64,000 nt of DNA from Pseudomonadota bacterium (GTDB taxonomy: Bacteria > Pseudomonadota > Gammaproteobacteria > QQUJ01), in NCBI GenBank assembly GCA_008501635.1, contig QQUJ01000017.1, forward strand, positions 1 to 64,000, written 5' to 3'. Shown piece after piece: positions 48,433 to 58,887 of this stretch. Numbering within the stretch: the first letter of the stretch is position 1; every line of letters begins with the position of its first letter. A program made the translations under genes and the position numbers. Under the pieces are notes generated by a model. It had not been told where the DNA came from. It made no database searches and saw nothing but the letters and a program-made list of their open reading frames with translations.

Positions 48433-50328
48433 ATGAACGCCAGCAACACCTTCGATGTGATCGTGGTCGGCGGCGGCCACGCCGGCACCGAGGCCGCCCT
48501 CGCCGCGGCGCGCCGTGGTGCGCGCACCCTGCTGCTGACCCACAACATCGAGACCCTGGGGCAGATGAGTTGCAATCCGGCCATCGGCGGCATCGGCAAG
48601 GGGCATCTGGTCAAGGAGATCGACGCCCTCGGCGGTTTGATGGCACACGCCGCGGATCGCGCCGGCATCCAGTTCCGCATCCTCAACGCACGCAAAGGAC
48701 CGGCGGTGCGCGCCACCCGCGCCCAGGCCGACCGCGCCCTGTATAAGCAGGCGGTACGCCACGCCCTGGAGCAGCAGCCGAATCTGGTGCTGTTTCAGCA
48801 GGCCGTGGATGACCTGACCGTTGAGGGGGGGCGTGTCACCGGGGTGGTCACACAGATGGGATTGCACTTCGCCGCCCCTGCGGTCGTCCTGACCACCGGC
48901 ACCTTTCTCGGCGGGCGCATCCACATCGGCCTGTCGAATTACGAAGGGGGGCGCGCCGGCGATCCACCCGCCAACGCACTGGCCCGCCGTCTGCGCGAGC
49001 TGCCGTTCCGCGTGGAGCGTCTGAAAACCGGGACGCCGCCACGCATCGCCGGTCGCAGCATCGATTTCTCCGTAATGGCGGAACAACCGGGCGACGACCC
49101 GGTGCCGGTCTTCTCCTTTCTCGGCACGGCCGATGAGCACCCGCGCCAGGTCTGTTGCCACATCACCTATACCAACGCCCGGACTCACGACATCATTCGC
49201 AACGGCCTGGACCGCTCACCGATGTATACCGGCGTGATCGAAGGGATCGGCCCGCGCTACTGCCCCTCGGTCGAGGACAAGGTGGTGCGCTTCGCCGACC
49301 GGGACCGGCACCAGCTCTTCATCGAGCCCGAGGGACTGAGCAGCGACGAGTACTACCCCAACGGCATCTCCACCAGCCTGCCCTTCGATGTGCAGGTCGA
49401 ACTGGTGCGCTCGATCCGGGGTTTCGAGCAGGCGCACATCACCCGCCCGGGATACGCCATCGAGTACGATTTCTTCGATCCGCGCGATCTCAAACCCACG
49501 CTGGAAACCAAGGCAGTGGCGGGGCTCTTCTTCGCCGGCCAGATCAACGGCACCACCGGCTATGAGGAGGCCGCAGCCCAGGGGCTGCTGGCAGGACTCA
49601 ACGCGGCGCTGCAGGTGGCGGGGTGCGAGGGCTGGTTTCCGCGTCGCGACCAGGGCTATCTCGGGGTGCTGGTGGACGATCTCATCACCCGCGGCACCAG
49701 TGAACCGTATCGCATGTTCACCAGCCGCGCCGAATATCGTCTCCTGCTGCGCGAGGACAACGCCGATCTGCGCCTGACACCCATCGGTCGCGAGCTGGGT
49801 ATCGTCGACGAGACCCGCTGGTCGCGCTTTACGGCCAAGCGCGAAGCGATCGAACGCGAGCAGCAGCGGCTGCGCGAGACCTGGGTACGGCCGCAGAGCG
49901 CGGCCGCCAACGACCTGCAGTCGCGGATGGGCGAGCGCCTCAATCGCGAGCAGACGCTGATGGAGCTGCTGCGCCGCCCCGAAGTGAGTTACCGCTCACT
50001 GATGGCGTTGCCTGAAGCCGGTCCGGGAATTGTCGATCCCCAAGCCGCGGAACAGGTGGAGATCCAGGCGAAGTACGCGGGATACATCGACCGTCAACAG
50101 ATCGAGATAGAACGCTCCCGGCGCCATGAGGAGACCGGTATTCCCGCCACGCTGGATTACCTGCAGGTACGTGGTCTTTCCAACGAGATGCGCCACAAGC
50201 TCGCGCAGCATCGTCCGGCTACCCTGGGTCAGGCGGGACGCATCCCGGGGGTCACCCCGGCCGCGATCTCGCTGCTGCTGGTACATCTCAAGAAAACCGC
50301 TCGTATCGAATCCAGTTTCGCCGAGTAG
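48433..50328 (+). CDS. mnmG: tRNA uridine-5-carboxymethylaminomethyl synthesis enzyme MnmG
   Basis: FAD enzyme of 631 residues that works with MnmE on U34 of tRNA. The dinucleotide motif [20 protein letters not shown] begins at about residue 8 (IVVGGGHAG). [39 protein letters not shown] and [17 protein letters not shown] are all typical. The ATG at 48433 is preceded by GGGTGAT with 8-base spacing; ATG 48424 and a TTG at 48406 are alternatives. rsmG, usually next, is about 9 kb further. Confidence 0.96.
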   Translation: MNASNTFDVIVVGGGHAGTEAALAAARRGARTLLLTHNIETLGQMSCNPAIGGIGKGHLVKEIDALGGLMAHAADRAGIQFRILNARKGPAVRATRAQADRALYKQAVRHALEQQPNLVLFQQAVDDLTVEGGRVTGVVTQMGLHFAAPAVVLTTGTFLGGRIHIGLSNYEGGRAGDPPANALARRLRELPFRVERLKTGTPPRIAGRSIDFSVMAEQPGDDPVPVFSFLGTADEHPRQVCCHITYTNARTHDIIRNGLDRSPMYTGVIEGIGPRYCPSVEDKVVRFADRDRHQLFIEPEGLSSDEYYPNGISTSLPFDVQVELVRSIRGFEQAHITRPGYAIEYDFFDPRDLKPTLETKAVAGLFFAGQINGTTGYEEAAAQGLLAGLNAALQVAGCEGWFPRRDQGYLGVLVDDLITRGTSEPYRMFTSRAEYRLLLREDNADLRLTPIGRELGIVDETRWSRFTAKREAIEREQQRLRETWVRPQSAAANDLQSRMGERLNREQTLMELLRRPEVSYRSLMALPEAGPGIVDPQAAEQVEIQAKYAGYIDRQQIEIERSRRHEETGIPATLDYLQVRGLSNEMRHKLAQHRPATLGQAGRIPGVTPAAISLLLVHLKKTARIESSFAE

Positions 50329-50879
50329 GCGCACCGGATAACCTCTATCTGGCGCGGCTCCTCTACCCTGCTAAACTCCGGTTATTACCTATCCGCCTCT
50401 GTGGAGGCGCCGTAGGGAGGGACGGCCCATGATAGGTTTCTCCCAGGCTGATTCGCTGCCGACCGTCGCAGTCACACCCCATCTCCCCGGACCGATGCCT
50501 TTTGCGTAACAATCCACGCCTCGCCTGCAGGGGGTCCATTCCAGCCTGGCACCGACAAGGCATTCTGGAATCGGCTTATCTGTGATGTGCGGGTGGTCAG
50601 CGAAAACGAGCTGATAGCGAAGCCGGGTCGCTGTTTCGTCATCCAGCGCGGCCCGCGTATCCGCGTTATCCGGCCGAATGGCTTCCGGTCGAGCTGACAG
50701 GCGGTGCGCCGAGGGCGCAGAATTGCTCGGTACGCCCTCTCGATTCTTGACCCTGATCATATTGCATTGCAACAGTGATCGGCTAAGCTCGCTAGGCGGG
50801 GCTCGGTGCTGGTCCGGATTTCAGGGCGAACGGTGTGCCGGCCCGCCTCTGCCCTTCCCTGACCCTGAGTGATTTTATA
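50329..50879. other. Long intergenic stretch without a supported gene
   Basis: This 551-base stretch between mnmG and the acetyltransferase gene has only weak ORFs. The longest, minus strand 50389-50772 (127 codons), has no recognised family and no clear ribosome site. A GC-rich hairpin CGCCTC-TGTG-GAGGCG lies at 50394-50409, about 65 bases after mnmG; it lacks a T-run but may help end mnmG transcription. The rest may be gene debris; no insertion-sequence ends were identified. Confidence 0.45.
50394..50409 (+). terminator. Possible hairpin terminator of mnmG
   Basis: A perfect 6-base stem CGCCTC/GAGGCG with a TGTG loop lies 66 bases after the mnmG stop. There is no downstream T-run, so Rho-independent termination would be inefficient. 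Confidence 0.3.
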
Positions 50880-53582
50880 ATGAGTGTCCGCAACCTCGAG
50901 TATTTACTAAGACCGCGTTCGGTTGCCGTCATCGGCGCTTCGACCCGATCACGCAGCATCGGCAACCTGGTGATGCGCAATCTGCTGGAGGGTGGATTCA
51001 CGGGCCCGGTGATGCCGGTCAATCCCAAGTACGGCGCGGTGGCGGGTGTGCTGGCCTATCCTGAGATTCGACGCCTGCCCGAGGCGCCCGATCTGGCGGT
51101 GATCTGCACACCGCCCGCCACGGTCCCGGGGCTCATCGCGCAGCTCGGTGATCTCGGAACCCGTGCCGCGGTCGTGATGACGGCGGGGTTGCGCGATTCC
51201 CCCGACGGGGATCTGGTTCAGCCCATGCTGGACGCGGCGCGTCCGCACCTGATGCGCATCCTCGGGCCGAACTGCCTGGGCCTGCTGGTGCCGGGCCTGC
51301 ACCTCAACGCGAGCTTCGCCCACCAGCCGGCCACGGCGGGCAAGATCGCCTTCGTCTCGCAATCGGGCGCGCTCTGCACGGCGGTCCTGGATTGGGCTGC
51401 GCCGCGAGGCATTGGCTTCTCGCACTTCATCTCGGTGGGTGATTCCGCCGATGTGGACGTGGGTGACCTGCTCGACTATCTGGGCAGTGATCCTGCGACC
51501 AGTGCGATCCTGCTCTATCTGGAATCGATCCGCGAGCGCCGCAAGTTCATGTCGGCGGGGCGCGCGGCGGCGCGCGTCAAACCCGTGATCGTGATCAAGT
51601 CGGGGCGTAGCGAACAGGGGGCGAAGGCGGCGCTGTCGCACACCGGTGCGATGGCCGGGTCGGACACCGTCTTCGACGCCGCCATACGTCGCGCCGGCAT
51701 GCTGCGGGTCTACGATTTCAACGAGTTGTTCGGCGCTGTGGAGACCCTGGCGCGAGGTGTGCCCCTGAAGGGCGAGCGCCTGGCGGTGGTGACCAACGGC
51801 GGTGGCCCGGGGGTGATGGCGGTGGACGAACTGACCCGGCTTGATGGTCAGCTGGCGGAACTCTCCGAATCAACCATCGCCCGGCTTGATGCCGTGCTGC
51901 CGCGCACCTGGTCGCGCGCCAATCCTGTCGACCTGATCGGCGATGCGCCGGGGCAGCGCTATCGCGACGCGCTCGACATCATCCTGGAAGACGCCGGGGT
52001 GGACGCGGTACTGGTGATGCATGCGCCCACTGCGGTTTTGTCAGCCGATGAGGTGGCCAAGGAGGTGATTCGTGCCGTGAAGGATAACGCCAGGACAGGT
52101 CAGAAACCGATACTGACCACCTGGCTGGGTGACTCTGCGGTGCGCGGTGCGCGCCGACTGCTGTCGGAAGCCGGTCTACGCAGTTACCGCACGCCTGAAT
52201 CCGCGGTGCGTGGTTATCTCCAGATCCTTGAGTACCGGCGCAATCAGGAGATGCTGATGGAGACGCCGCCATCGGTTCCAGAGGTGTTCACTCCGGACAC
52301 CGGTTCCGCACAACGCATCATCGACGGGGTACTGGCCCGCGGCGACAAGCTGCTGACCGAACCCGAAGCCAAAGAGATGTTGCGCGCCTACGGCGTACCG
52401 GTGGTAGAGACGAGGATTGCCCGCGATCCCAGGGAGGCCGGGCAATTGGCGGCCGAGTTCGGAAAACCGGTGGCACTAAAGATTCTCTCCCAAGACATCT
52501 CCCACAAATCCGATGTCGGGGGCGTAGTACTTGATCTGGAGGGCGAAACAGCCACCACGGCGGCGGCCGAAGCGATGCTGCAAAGGGTGGAGCAGCGTTT
52601 GCCCGATGCGCGTATCGAAGGTTTTACCGTGCAGGAGATGGTGCGTCGCGCCGGTGCCTGGGAGTTGGTGGTCGGCGCCACGACCGACCCCCTTTTCGGT
52701 CCGGTGCTGTTGTTCGGCCAGGGTGGAACCGCGGTCGAGCTGATCCGCGATCGCGCTCTTGCGCTGCCGCCGCTCAACCTCAATCTGGCGCGGGAACTGA
52801 TGTCGCGCACACGTATCTACCGCCTGCTGCAAGGGTATCGGGATACGCCGCCCGCTGACCTGAAAGGCATCGAACTCACGCTGTTGAGCGTCTCGCAGCT
52901 GCTGGTGGATCTCCCGGAGATCAGCGAGCTGGACATCAATCCTCTATTCGCCGATGAGCACGGAGTGGTGGCACTGGATGCCCGCGTGGTCGTCGCCCCC
53001 GCCGCGCATCCGGGAGCTTCCCGATTGGCGATTCGCCCCTACCCTCAGGATCTGGAAGAGCCCTTTACGATGCGCAACAGCCGAGAGGTATTGCTGCGCC
53101 CGATCCGCCCGGAGGACGAACCTGAACATCACGTCTTCATCTCGCGACTCACACCGCAGGATATCCGCTTCCGTTTCTTCGGTCAGGTGCGCGAACTGCC
53201 CCACTCGCAGATGGCGCGACTCACCCAAATCGATTACAACCGCGAGATGGCGTTCATCGCCGCCGGAACCGATGACCAGGGGCAGCGAGAAACCCTGGGC
53301 GTGGTGCGTACGGTCACCGATCCCGACAATCTGCGCGCGGAATTTGCCATCGTGGTGCGTTCCGATCTCAAGGGGCAGGGACTGGGCAAGCGCCTGCTGG
53401 TGAAGATGATCGACTACTGTCGGGCGCGCGGCACGAGCGAGATGATCGGCCAGGTGCTCGACGATAATCACGGGATGCTGGGGCTTGCCAAGTCAACGGG
53501 TTTCGAGGTCCACGCCCTGGAGAGCGACGATGCGGTGGAGGTGCGCCTTGTGCTCAACCAACCCAGCGCGGCACCTGCTTAG
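50880..53582 (+). CDS. Pat/PatZ-type acetyltransferase (ADP-forming acyl-CoA synthetase plus GNAT)
   Basis: Fused protein of 900 residues. The first 700 residues have the ADP-forming acetyl-CoA synthetase layout. It comprises a CoA-binding domain (SVAVIGASTRSRSIGN, residues about 13-28), two succinyl-CoA-ligase-like domains with KSGRSEQGAKAALSHTG, whose His matches the phosphohistidine of active synthetases, and an ATP-grasp part (GKPVALKILSQDISHKSDVGGV). The last 170 residues are a GNAT domain (VRSDLKGQGLGKRLLVKMIDYCR). PatZ-type proteins acetylate lysines of enzymes such as acetyl-CoA synthetase. It stands alone between mnmG and lemA. Confidence 0.92.
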   Translation: MSVRNLEYLLRPRSVAVIGASTRSRSIGNLVMRNLLEGGFTGPVMPVNPKYGAVAGVLAYPEIRRLPEAPDLAVICTPPATVPGLIAQLGDLGTRAAVVMTAGLRDSPDGDLVQPMLDAARPHLMRILGPNCLGLLVPGLHLNASFAHQPATAGKIAFVSQSGALCTAVLDWAAPRGIGFSHFISVGDSADVDVGDLLDYLGSDPATSAILLYLESIRERRKFMSAGRAAARVKPVIVIKSGRSEQGAKAALSHTGAMAGSDTVFDAAIRRAGMLRVYDFNELFGAVETLARGVPLKGERLAVVTNGGGPGVMAVDELTRLDGQLAELSESTIARLDAVLPRTWSRANPVDLIGDAPGQRYRDALDIILEDAGVDAVLVMHAPTAVLSADEVAKEVIRAVKDNARTGQKPILTTWLGDSAVRGARRLLSEAGLRSYRTPESAVRGYLQILEYRRNQEMLMETPPSVPEVFTPDTGSAQRIIDGVLARGDKLLTEPEAKEMLRAYGVPVVETRIARDPREAGQLAAEFGKPVALKILSQDISHKSDVGGVVLDLEGETATTAAAEAMLQRVEQRLPDARIEGFTVQEMVRRAGAWELVVGATTDPLFGPVLLFGQGGTAVELIRDRALALPPLNLNLARELMSRTRIYRLLQGYRDTPPADLKGIELTLLSVSQLLVDLPEISELDINPLFADEHGVVALDARVVVAPAAHPGASRLAIRPYPQDLEEPFTMRNSREVLLRPIRPEDEPEHHVFISRLTPQDIRFRFFGQVRELPHSQMARLTQIDYNREMAFIAAGTDDQGQRETLGVVRTVTDPDNLRAEFAIVVRSDLKGQGLGKRLLVKMIDYCRARGTSEMIGQVLDDNHGMLGLAKSTGFEVHALESDDAVEVRLVLNQPSAAPA

Positions 53583-53819
53583 ATCTCAACGGCTGGAGTA
53601 GTTGGGCAGCACAGATAACGCCCGGTGCGGTGGGCGGGAAACGGTATCAATCAGAGAGTCACTTCCGTTCAAAGCGAATAGGCGCGCGTGCCAGACAGAA
53701 AGATGTGGAAGGGAGGTGTGTCAGCCGCGGGCAAAGCCGACCGAAAGGGAAGAAGGTTGGTGAAAAGTGTGTTGGCTGGCATGATCATCACCACTGAATA
53801 ACGAAAAACAGGGGGAGCC

Positions 53820-54335
53820 ATGGAGTGGTTGTTAGGGCTCATCGGCATCGGTCTGCTGGTATGGGCGATCGCAATCTACAATTTATTGGTTCGGGATCGC
53901 GCACGCGTGCTCGCCGCTTGGAGCGATATCGACGTACAGTTGAAACGCCGCCACGATCTCATCCCCAAGCTGATCGATGCCGTCAGGCAGTACGCGGCTT
54001 ACGAGCAGGCGACGCTGACCACCGTGACGGAACTGCGGGTTGAGGCCGAGCGCACGCAGGATGTTTCCCGCCTCGCCGCCACCGAGGGCCAGATCGGTTC
54101 CGGGCTGCGCAAGTTGATCGCCCTGGCCGAGCAGTATCCCGATCTCAAGGCCAATCGTAGCTTTCTCGACCTGCAGCAGCAGCTCTCCGCGGTGGAGGAT
54201 CATATTCAGTACGCACGGCGTTATTACAATGGCGCCGTGCGCAACCTCAACACCCGTATTGACTCTTTCCCCGATACCTTGATCGCCGGTTCGTTCCGCT
54301 TTCGACCGGCAGCCTATTTCGAAATGGAGGTCTGA
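53820..54335 (+). CDS. lemA: LemA family protein (second copy)
   Basis: Protein of 171 residues with one N-terminal membrane helix ([21 protein letters not shown]) and the LemA core [30 protein letters not shown]. It continues to [20 protein letters not shown]. It is shorter than the copy at 17042-17617 and clearly divergent from it. A GGGGGAG ribosome site lies just before the ATG. The DUF2207 gene begins 1 base after its stop, so the two are translationally linked. Biochemical function is unknown. Confidence 0.92.
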   Translation: MEWLLGLIGIGLLVWAIAIYNLLVRDRARVLAAWSDIDVQLKRRHDLIPKLIDAVRQYAAYEQATLTTVTELRVEAERTQDVSRLAATEGQIGSGLRKLIALAEQYPDLKANRSFLDLQQQLSAVEDHIQYARRYYNGAVRNLNTRIDSFPDTLIAGSFRFRPAAYFEMEV

Positions 54336-54336
54336 T

Positions 54337-56415
54337 GTGAAACGCTGCCTGGGGATGCTGGTGCTCGTACTGGGATTTGTCCACGCGGCATCGGCGCGCG
54401 AACAGATCCTCTCCTTTCACAGCGACATCCAGGTGTTTCCCGACGCCTCCATGGTGGTAACCGAAACCATCCGTGTGAAGGCCGAAGGCCAGGAGATCAA
54501 ACGCGGCATCTACCGCGATTTTCCCACCGACTACAAGGACCGCTTCGGCAACCGCTATCGGGTCGATTTCAGTGTTGCCGAGGTGTTGCGTGACGGTAAC
54601 CCCGAGGATTATCACACCCAGCGGCAGGGTAACGGGGTGCGCGTTTACATCGGGCACAAGGATCGCTATCTGCGCGCGGGTGTCTACACCTACACCCTGC
54701 GCTATCGTACCGATCGTCAGCTGGGTTTTTTCCAGGATCACGATGAAATCTATTGGAACGTGACCGGCAACGACTGGGTGTTTCCGATCCTCGCCGCGAG
54801 CGCGGCGGTTCGTCTCCCCACCACGATTCCCGCCGATGCGCTCAAGCCTGAGGGTTATACAGGTTTTCGCGGTGATCAGAGGCAGGATTACGAGGCGGTC
54901 GTGGACTACGACGGGACAGTGCGCTTTTCCTCGACGCGCTCCTTTGCCCCGCGCGAGGGACTGACCATCGTGGTCGCCTGGCCCAAGGGTTACATCGCCG
55001 AGCCCAGCACCGAGGAAAAGCTGTGGTATCTGCTTAGAGACAATGTGCCGTACCTGATCGGTGCGGTGGGTCTCACACTGCTGCTGATCTTTTACCTCTC
55101 CATCTGGCATCGCTACGGGCGCGACCCCGAAAGCGGAGTGATCATCCCGCGCTACGAACCACCGGAAGGCTACTCGCCGGCCTCGACGCGTTTTGTGCAA
55201 CGCATGGGCTACGACCACAAGACCTTCGCGGCGGCGCTGGTCAATCTGGCCGTCAAGGGGCTGGTGGAGATCCACGAAAAGGGCAAGGATTTCGTCCTGC
55301 TCCGCACCAGCAAGGAGGCCGACGATCTGGCGCCCGGCGAGAAAGCGCTGATTCGTGCCCTGTTCGTTTCGACCAAGCCCAGTGCCAGCAAGTCGCGCGA
55401 GTTGGAAAAGCTGCTGGAGGAGTTGCGCGACAAGGGCAATAAGCTGAGCCTGATTCCGCGGTTGTTCGTGCACATCCTGCAACAGCGTGTCGACACTTTT
55501 GGCAGTGACGAGCCTGCTCCGGTTGACGAGGGGACGAGTAACTATATAGACAGCGTGGTGCTGGAGCGCAAGAACCACTCGCGCATCCGCTCGGCACTCA
55601 GCGCGCACGAAGCGGTACTCAAGCGTGATCACGACAAGATCTACTTCCGCACCAACACCGGCTGGATGGTTCCGGGGGTCATCATTACGCTCCTCACCCT
55701 GGCGGGTACCGCGCTGACCCTCGAGGGTGAAGAGATGATGGTGGGGCTGTTCATGTCGGTGTGGCTCTCGTTCTGGAGCATCGGTGTGATCGTGCTGCTG
55801 CGCCAGGCGTGGGGTGCGTGGCGTGGGGCGCGTTCGGTGCTCGAGTGGATCAGTGCCCTGTTTGCATCGGCCTTTGCTCTGCCCTTCCTGGCGGGGGAAG
55901 TGGCGGGCTTCTATTTGCTGTTTACCCAGGGCTCTCCCGCGATTCTGGTGATACTGGTGCTCGGCATTGTCATCAATGTGCTGTTCTTCCAACTCCTCAA
56001 AGCCCCTACCCGCGCCGGCCGCAAGCTGCTGGACAAGGCCGAAGGCCTGAAACTCTATCTGGAGGTGGCGGAGAAGGATGAGATGAATTTCCGTAATCCG
56101 CCGGAGAAGACACCCGAGTTGTTCGAGCGCTTTCTTCCCTATGCACTGGCCCTGGGTGTGGAAAACCAGTGGGCCGAGCGTTTCTCGGGCTTGTTCCAGA
56201 AGCTGGGCCGTGAGGGTCACGAGTATCAACCGGGCTGGTATCACGGCAGGCACTGGAACCCCTCCAACATGGGCACTTTCTCAACCGCCATCGGAGGTTC
56301 ACTGGGCTCTGCACTGTCCAGCTCATCCACCGCGCCCGGTTCTTCTTCCTCGGGGTCGGGCGGCGGGGGCTCGTCGGGTGGCGGTGGCGGTGGTGGTGGC
56401 GGTGGTGGCTGGTAG
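54337..56415 (+). CDS. DUF2207 domain membrane protein with Ser/Gly-rich tail
   Basis: Protein of 692 residues. A signal peptide ([14 protein letters not shown]) precedes the DUF2207 extracytoplasmic domain with [16 protein letters not shown] and [17 protein letters not shown] transmembrane helix near 240 ([17 protein letters not shown]) and several more follow in the C-terminal half. The last 40 residues are almost only Ser and Gly, ending GGW, a feature common in this family. The start is GTG, directly after lemA. LemA-DUF2207 pairs recur in bacteria, but their role is not known. Confidence 0.9.
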   Translation: MKRCLGMLVLVLGFVHAASAREQILSFHSDIQVFPDASMVVTETIRVKAEGQEIKRGIYRDFPTDYKDRFGNRYRVDFSVAEVLRDGNPEDYHTQRQGNGVRVYIGHKDRYLRAGVYTYTLRYRTDRQLGFFQDHDEIYWNVTGNDWVFPILAASAAVRLPTTIPADALKPEGYTGFRGDQRQDYEAVVDYDGTVRFSSTRSFAPREGLTIVVAWPKGYIAEPSTEEKLWYLLRDNVPYLIGAVGLTLLLIFYLSIWHRYGRDPESGVIIPRYEPPEGYSPASTRFVQRMGYDHKTFAAALVNLAVKGLVEIHEKGKDFVLLRTSKEADDLAPGEKALIRALFVSTKPSASKSRELEKLLEELRDKGNKLSLIPRLFVHILQQRVDTFGSDEPAPVDEGTSNYIDSVVLERKNHSRIRSALSAHEAVLKRDHDKIYFRTNTGWMVPGVIITLLTLAGTALTLEGEEMMVGLFMSVWLSFWSIGVIVLLRQAWGAWRGARSVLEWISALFASAFALPFLAGEVAGFYLLFTQGSPAILVILVLGIVINVLFFQLLKAPTRAGRKLLDKAEGLKLYLEVAEKDEMNFRNPPEKTPELFERFLPYALALGVENQWAERFSGLFQKLGREGHEYQPGWYHGRHWNPSNMGTFSTAIGGSLGSALSSSSTAPGSSSSGSGGGGSSGGGGGGGGGGGW

Positions 56416-56531
56416 AACCGCATTGCGCCCACCTAAAGATGGGGTTCCACATTTGTTGCGAAATGCCTCCCGAGCAAGGACAATGGACGGCCTGTTCGGC
56501 ATCGGTGGATGCCAAATCCAGCGGTTGACCC

Positions 56532-56999
56532 ATGCCTACAGATCAGCAAATTGACTACCAGCAGCTCGGTGACTGGATGGCCGAGCACGACCGCGCCGCC
56601 CAGGCGCTGGGCATCCGCCTCGAAGCAGTAGGGGCAGGCAGTTGCAGGGCCACACTGACCGTCGGTGAGGAGATGCTCAACGCCGTGGGCCTGACGCACG
56701 GTGGGGTCACCTTCACATTGGCTGATTTCGCTTTTGCAGTGGCCAGCAACTCCCACGGACGGACTGCGGTGGCGCTCAATGCCGCTATCACTTTTACTGC
56801 CGCAAGCAGGGTGGGTGATGTGCTGACGGCCACCGCCAGCGAGGAGAACTGCGGCGGCCGGACCGCCACTTACCGGGTGGACGTGCGCAATCAGAACGGC
56901 GAACTGGTGGGGTTGTTCACCGGAACCGTCTATCGGCGTAACGAATCCATCACCGAGCATATGCCAGACGCCATGGAGCGGCGCTCCGGCAACGACTGA
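56532..56999 (+). CDS. PaaI-like hotdog thioesterase
   Basis: Protein of 155 residues of the PaaI/4HBT hotdog family. The segment GEEMLNAVGLTHGGVTFTLADFAFAVASN in family order holds the Asn and Asp/Gly positions of the active site, followed by GRTAVALNAAITFTAAS. PaaI hydrolyses hydroxyphenylacetyl-CoA and related esters. The next genes, iorAB, make aryl-acetyl-CoA esters from aryl pyruvates, so a role in releasing those acids is plausible (inference). Confidence 0.88.
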   Translation: MPTDQQIDYQQLGDWMAEHDRAAQALGIRLEAVGAGSCRATLTVGEEMLNAVGLTHGGVTFTLADFAFAVASNSHGRTAVALNAAITFTAASRVGDVLTATASEENCGGRTATYRVDVRNQNGELVGLFTGTVYRRNESITEHMPDAMERRSGND

Positions 57000-57018
57000 T
57001 GACCAAGAGGTTGTAGAG

Positions 57019-58866
57019 ATGAATGCGGTAATTCAGGCACCGGCGCAAAGTCGCCATCTGTTGTCCGGTAACGAGGCGGTCGCCCGCGCGGTGTGGGAGT
57101 GCGGCGTGCGCGTCGCTGCCGCCTATCCCGGCACGCCCTCCACCGAGATTCTCGAGTACATCGCCCGCTACCCCGATATGTATGCCGAATGGTCGGTCAA
57201 CGAGAAGGTGGCGTTGGAGGTGGCGATCGGTGCCTCCATGGCCGGGTCACGCGCCTTTTGCGCCATGAAGCATGTGGGCATGAACGTGGCTTCCGACGCC
57301 TTGATGACCTTCACCGTGACCGGCGCCGGCGCCGGCCTGGTGATTGCGGTGGCTGACGACGTGGGCATGTCTTCCTCGCAGAACGAGCAGGATTCGCGTT
57401 TCTGGGGTCGTTTCGCCCATATTCCGGTGCTGGAACCCGCCGATTCCCAGGAGGCGCACTCGATGATGCGCCAGGCTTTTGAGCTGTCCGAGCAGTTTCA
57501 GACACCCGTCATTTTGCGTATGACCACGCGCATCTGCCACGTCAAGGGCATGGTGACGGTGGGCGAGCGCGTCGCACCCAAACAGGAGACGGGATTCGTC
57601 AAGGATGCGGCGCACTGGGTGATGGTGCCCGGCAACGCCAAGCGCCGCCTGCCGCTGATGTACGAGCGCGAGGCGAAGCTGGCCGAGCATGCGGAAACCA
57701 CCGAACTCAACCGGCTGGAAGAGGGCAGCGACAAGCGGGTCGGTTTTCTCACCTCGGGTCCGGCCTACATGCACATCAAAGAGGCGTGGCCTGATGCGCC
57801 GGTGCTGAAACTGGGGATCGGCTATCCGCTGCCGTTGCGCAAGGTGCGTACCCTGGCTGATCAGGTTGAGCATCTGGTAGTGGTCGAGGAGACCGAACCG
57901 CTGATGGAGCTCGAACTCAAGGCGGCCGGCATCGAGGTTCATGGCAAGGACATCCTGCCGCGCACCGGTGAGCTGACGCCCGATATCCTCCGCCCGGCCG
58001 TCAAGGGACTGCTGGGCGAGGCGGTATCCGAAGCGGAGCTGAAGCAGATGGCGGTCTTTCCGCGCCCGCCCACCATGTGCCCGGCCTGCCCGCACATGGG
58101 TGTTTTCTTTACGCTCTCGCGGATTCGCAATGTCACCATCTCGGGTGACATCGGCTGTTACACCCTGGGCGCCGGACAGCCCTGGAACGCGCTGGATACC
58201 ACCATCGCCATGGGCGCCTCCATGGGTGTGGCGCTGGGTCTCGACAAGGGGCGTACCCCGCACGACGCCAACAAGCACATGGTTGCGGTGATCGGTGATT
58301 CGACCTTCCTGCACATGGGCATGCAGGGGCTGCTCGATATCGTCTACAACCGGGGCGATGTGACGGTGCTGCTGCTCGACAATCGCACCACCGGCATGAC
58401 CGGTGGCCAGGATCATCCCGGCACGGGTCGCGATATCCGGGGCAACGAGGCGCCGCGCGTTGACTTCGCCCGGCTGGTGGAGGCGCTGGGTGTGAAGAAG
58501 GAGCGCATCCGGGTTGTCGATCCCTACGAGCTGCCGACGCTGTTCAAGGCGCTGCGCGAGGAGACCAGGATTCCCGAACCCTCGGTGATCATCACCGACC
58601 GGCCCTGTGTGCTCGTCGATTTCTACCAGCCGGTGCCGCCGCTGCGTGTCGCCGAAGAGAAGTGTACCGGCTGCGGCAACTGCCTCGATGTCGGCTGTCC
58701 GGCGATCACGGTGACGCGACGCGAAAAGGAGACCAAGCCGAGCGGCAAGGTGGTCGACCTCTCCTTCGTGCGCATCGAAACTGCCGCCTGTACCGGCTGC
58801 GACATGTGCGTCAAGACCTGCGCGCCCGAGGCCATAGTACCGACTATTTCCATTCAGTCCGCCTGA
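57019..58866 (+). CDS. iorA: Indolepyruvate:ferredoxin oxidoreductase alpha subunit
   Basis: Enzyme subunit of 615 residues. It oxidatively decarboxylates aryl pyruvates to aryl-acetyl-CoA and reduces ferredoxin. The N-terminal pyrimidine-binding region contains RVAAAYPGTPSTEILEYI. The TPP region has CPACPHMGVFFTL, SGDIGCYTLG and VIGDSTFLHMGMQGL. The C-terminal domain carries two 4Fe-4S motifs, CTGCGNCLDVGCP and CTGCDMCVKTCAP. The gene pairs with iorB 21 bases later. Amino acid (Phe, Tyr, Trp) breakdown is the usual pathway. Confidence 0.95.
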   Translation: MNAVIQAPAQSRHLLSGNEAVARAVWECGVRVAAAYPGTPSTEILEYIARYPDMYAEWSVNEKVALEVAIGASMAGSRAFCAMKHVGMNVASDALMTFTVTGAGAGLVIAVADDVGMSSSQNEQDSRFWGRFAHIPVLEPADSQEAHSMMRQAFELSEQFQTPVILRMTTRICHVKGMVTVGERVAPKQETGFVKDAAHWVMVPGNAKRRLPLMYEREAKLAEHAETTELNRLEEGSDKRVGFLTSGPAYMHIKEAWPDAPVLKLGIGYPLPLRKVRTLADQVEHLVVVEETEPLMELELKAAGIEVHGKDILPRTGELTPDILRPAVKGLLGEAVSEAELKQMAVFPRPPTMCPACPHMGVFFTLSRIRNVTISGDIGCYTLGAGQPWNALDTTIAMGASMGVALGLDKGRTPHDANKHMVAVIGDSTFLHMGMQGLLDIVYNRGDVTVLLLDNRTTGMTGGQDHPGTGRDIRGNEAPRVDFARLVEALGVKKERIRVVDPYELPTLFKALREETRIPEPSVIITDRPCVLVDFYQPVPPLRVAEEKCTGCGNCLDVGCPAITVTRREKETKPSGKVVDLSFVRIETAACTGCDMCVKTCAPEAIVPTISIQSA

Positions 58867-58887
58867 GAGCAAGAGAAACGAAATAGC

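Noticed and set aside
50389..50772. Minus-strand ORF of 127 codons after mnmG
   Set aside because: No family, no clear ribosome site and no neighbour link; kept only as a note in the gene-poor stretch.
54247..56253. Minus-strand open frame of 668 codons opposite the DUF2207 gene
   Set aside because: Antisense shadow with no motifs; the plus strand has a signal peptide, DUF2207 and membrane helices.
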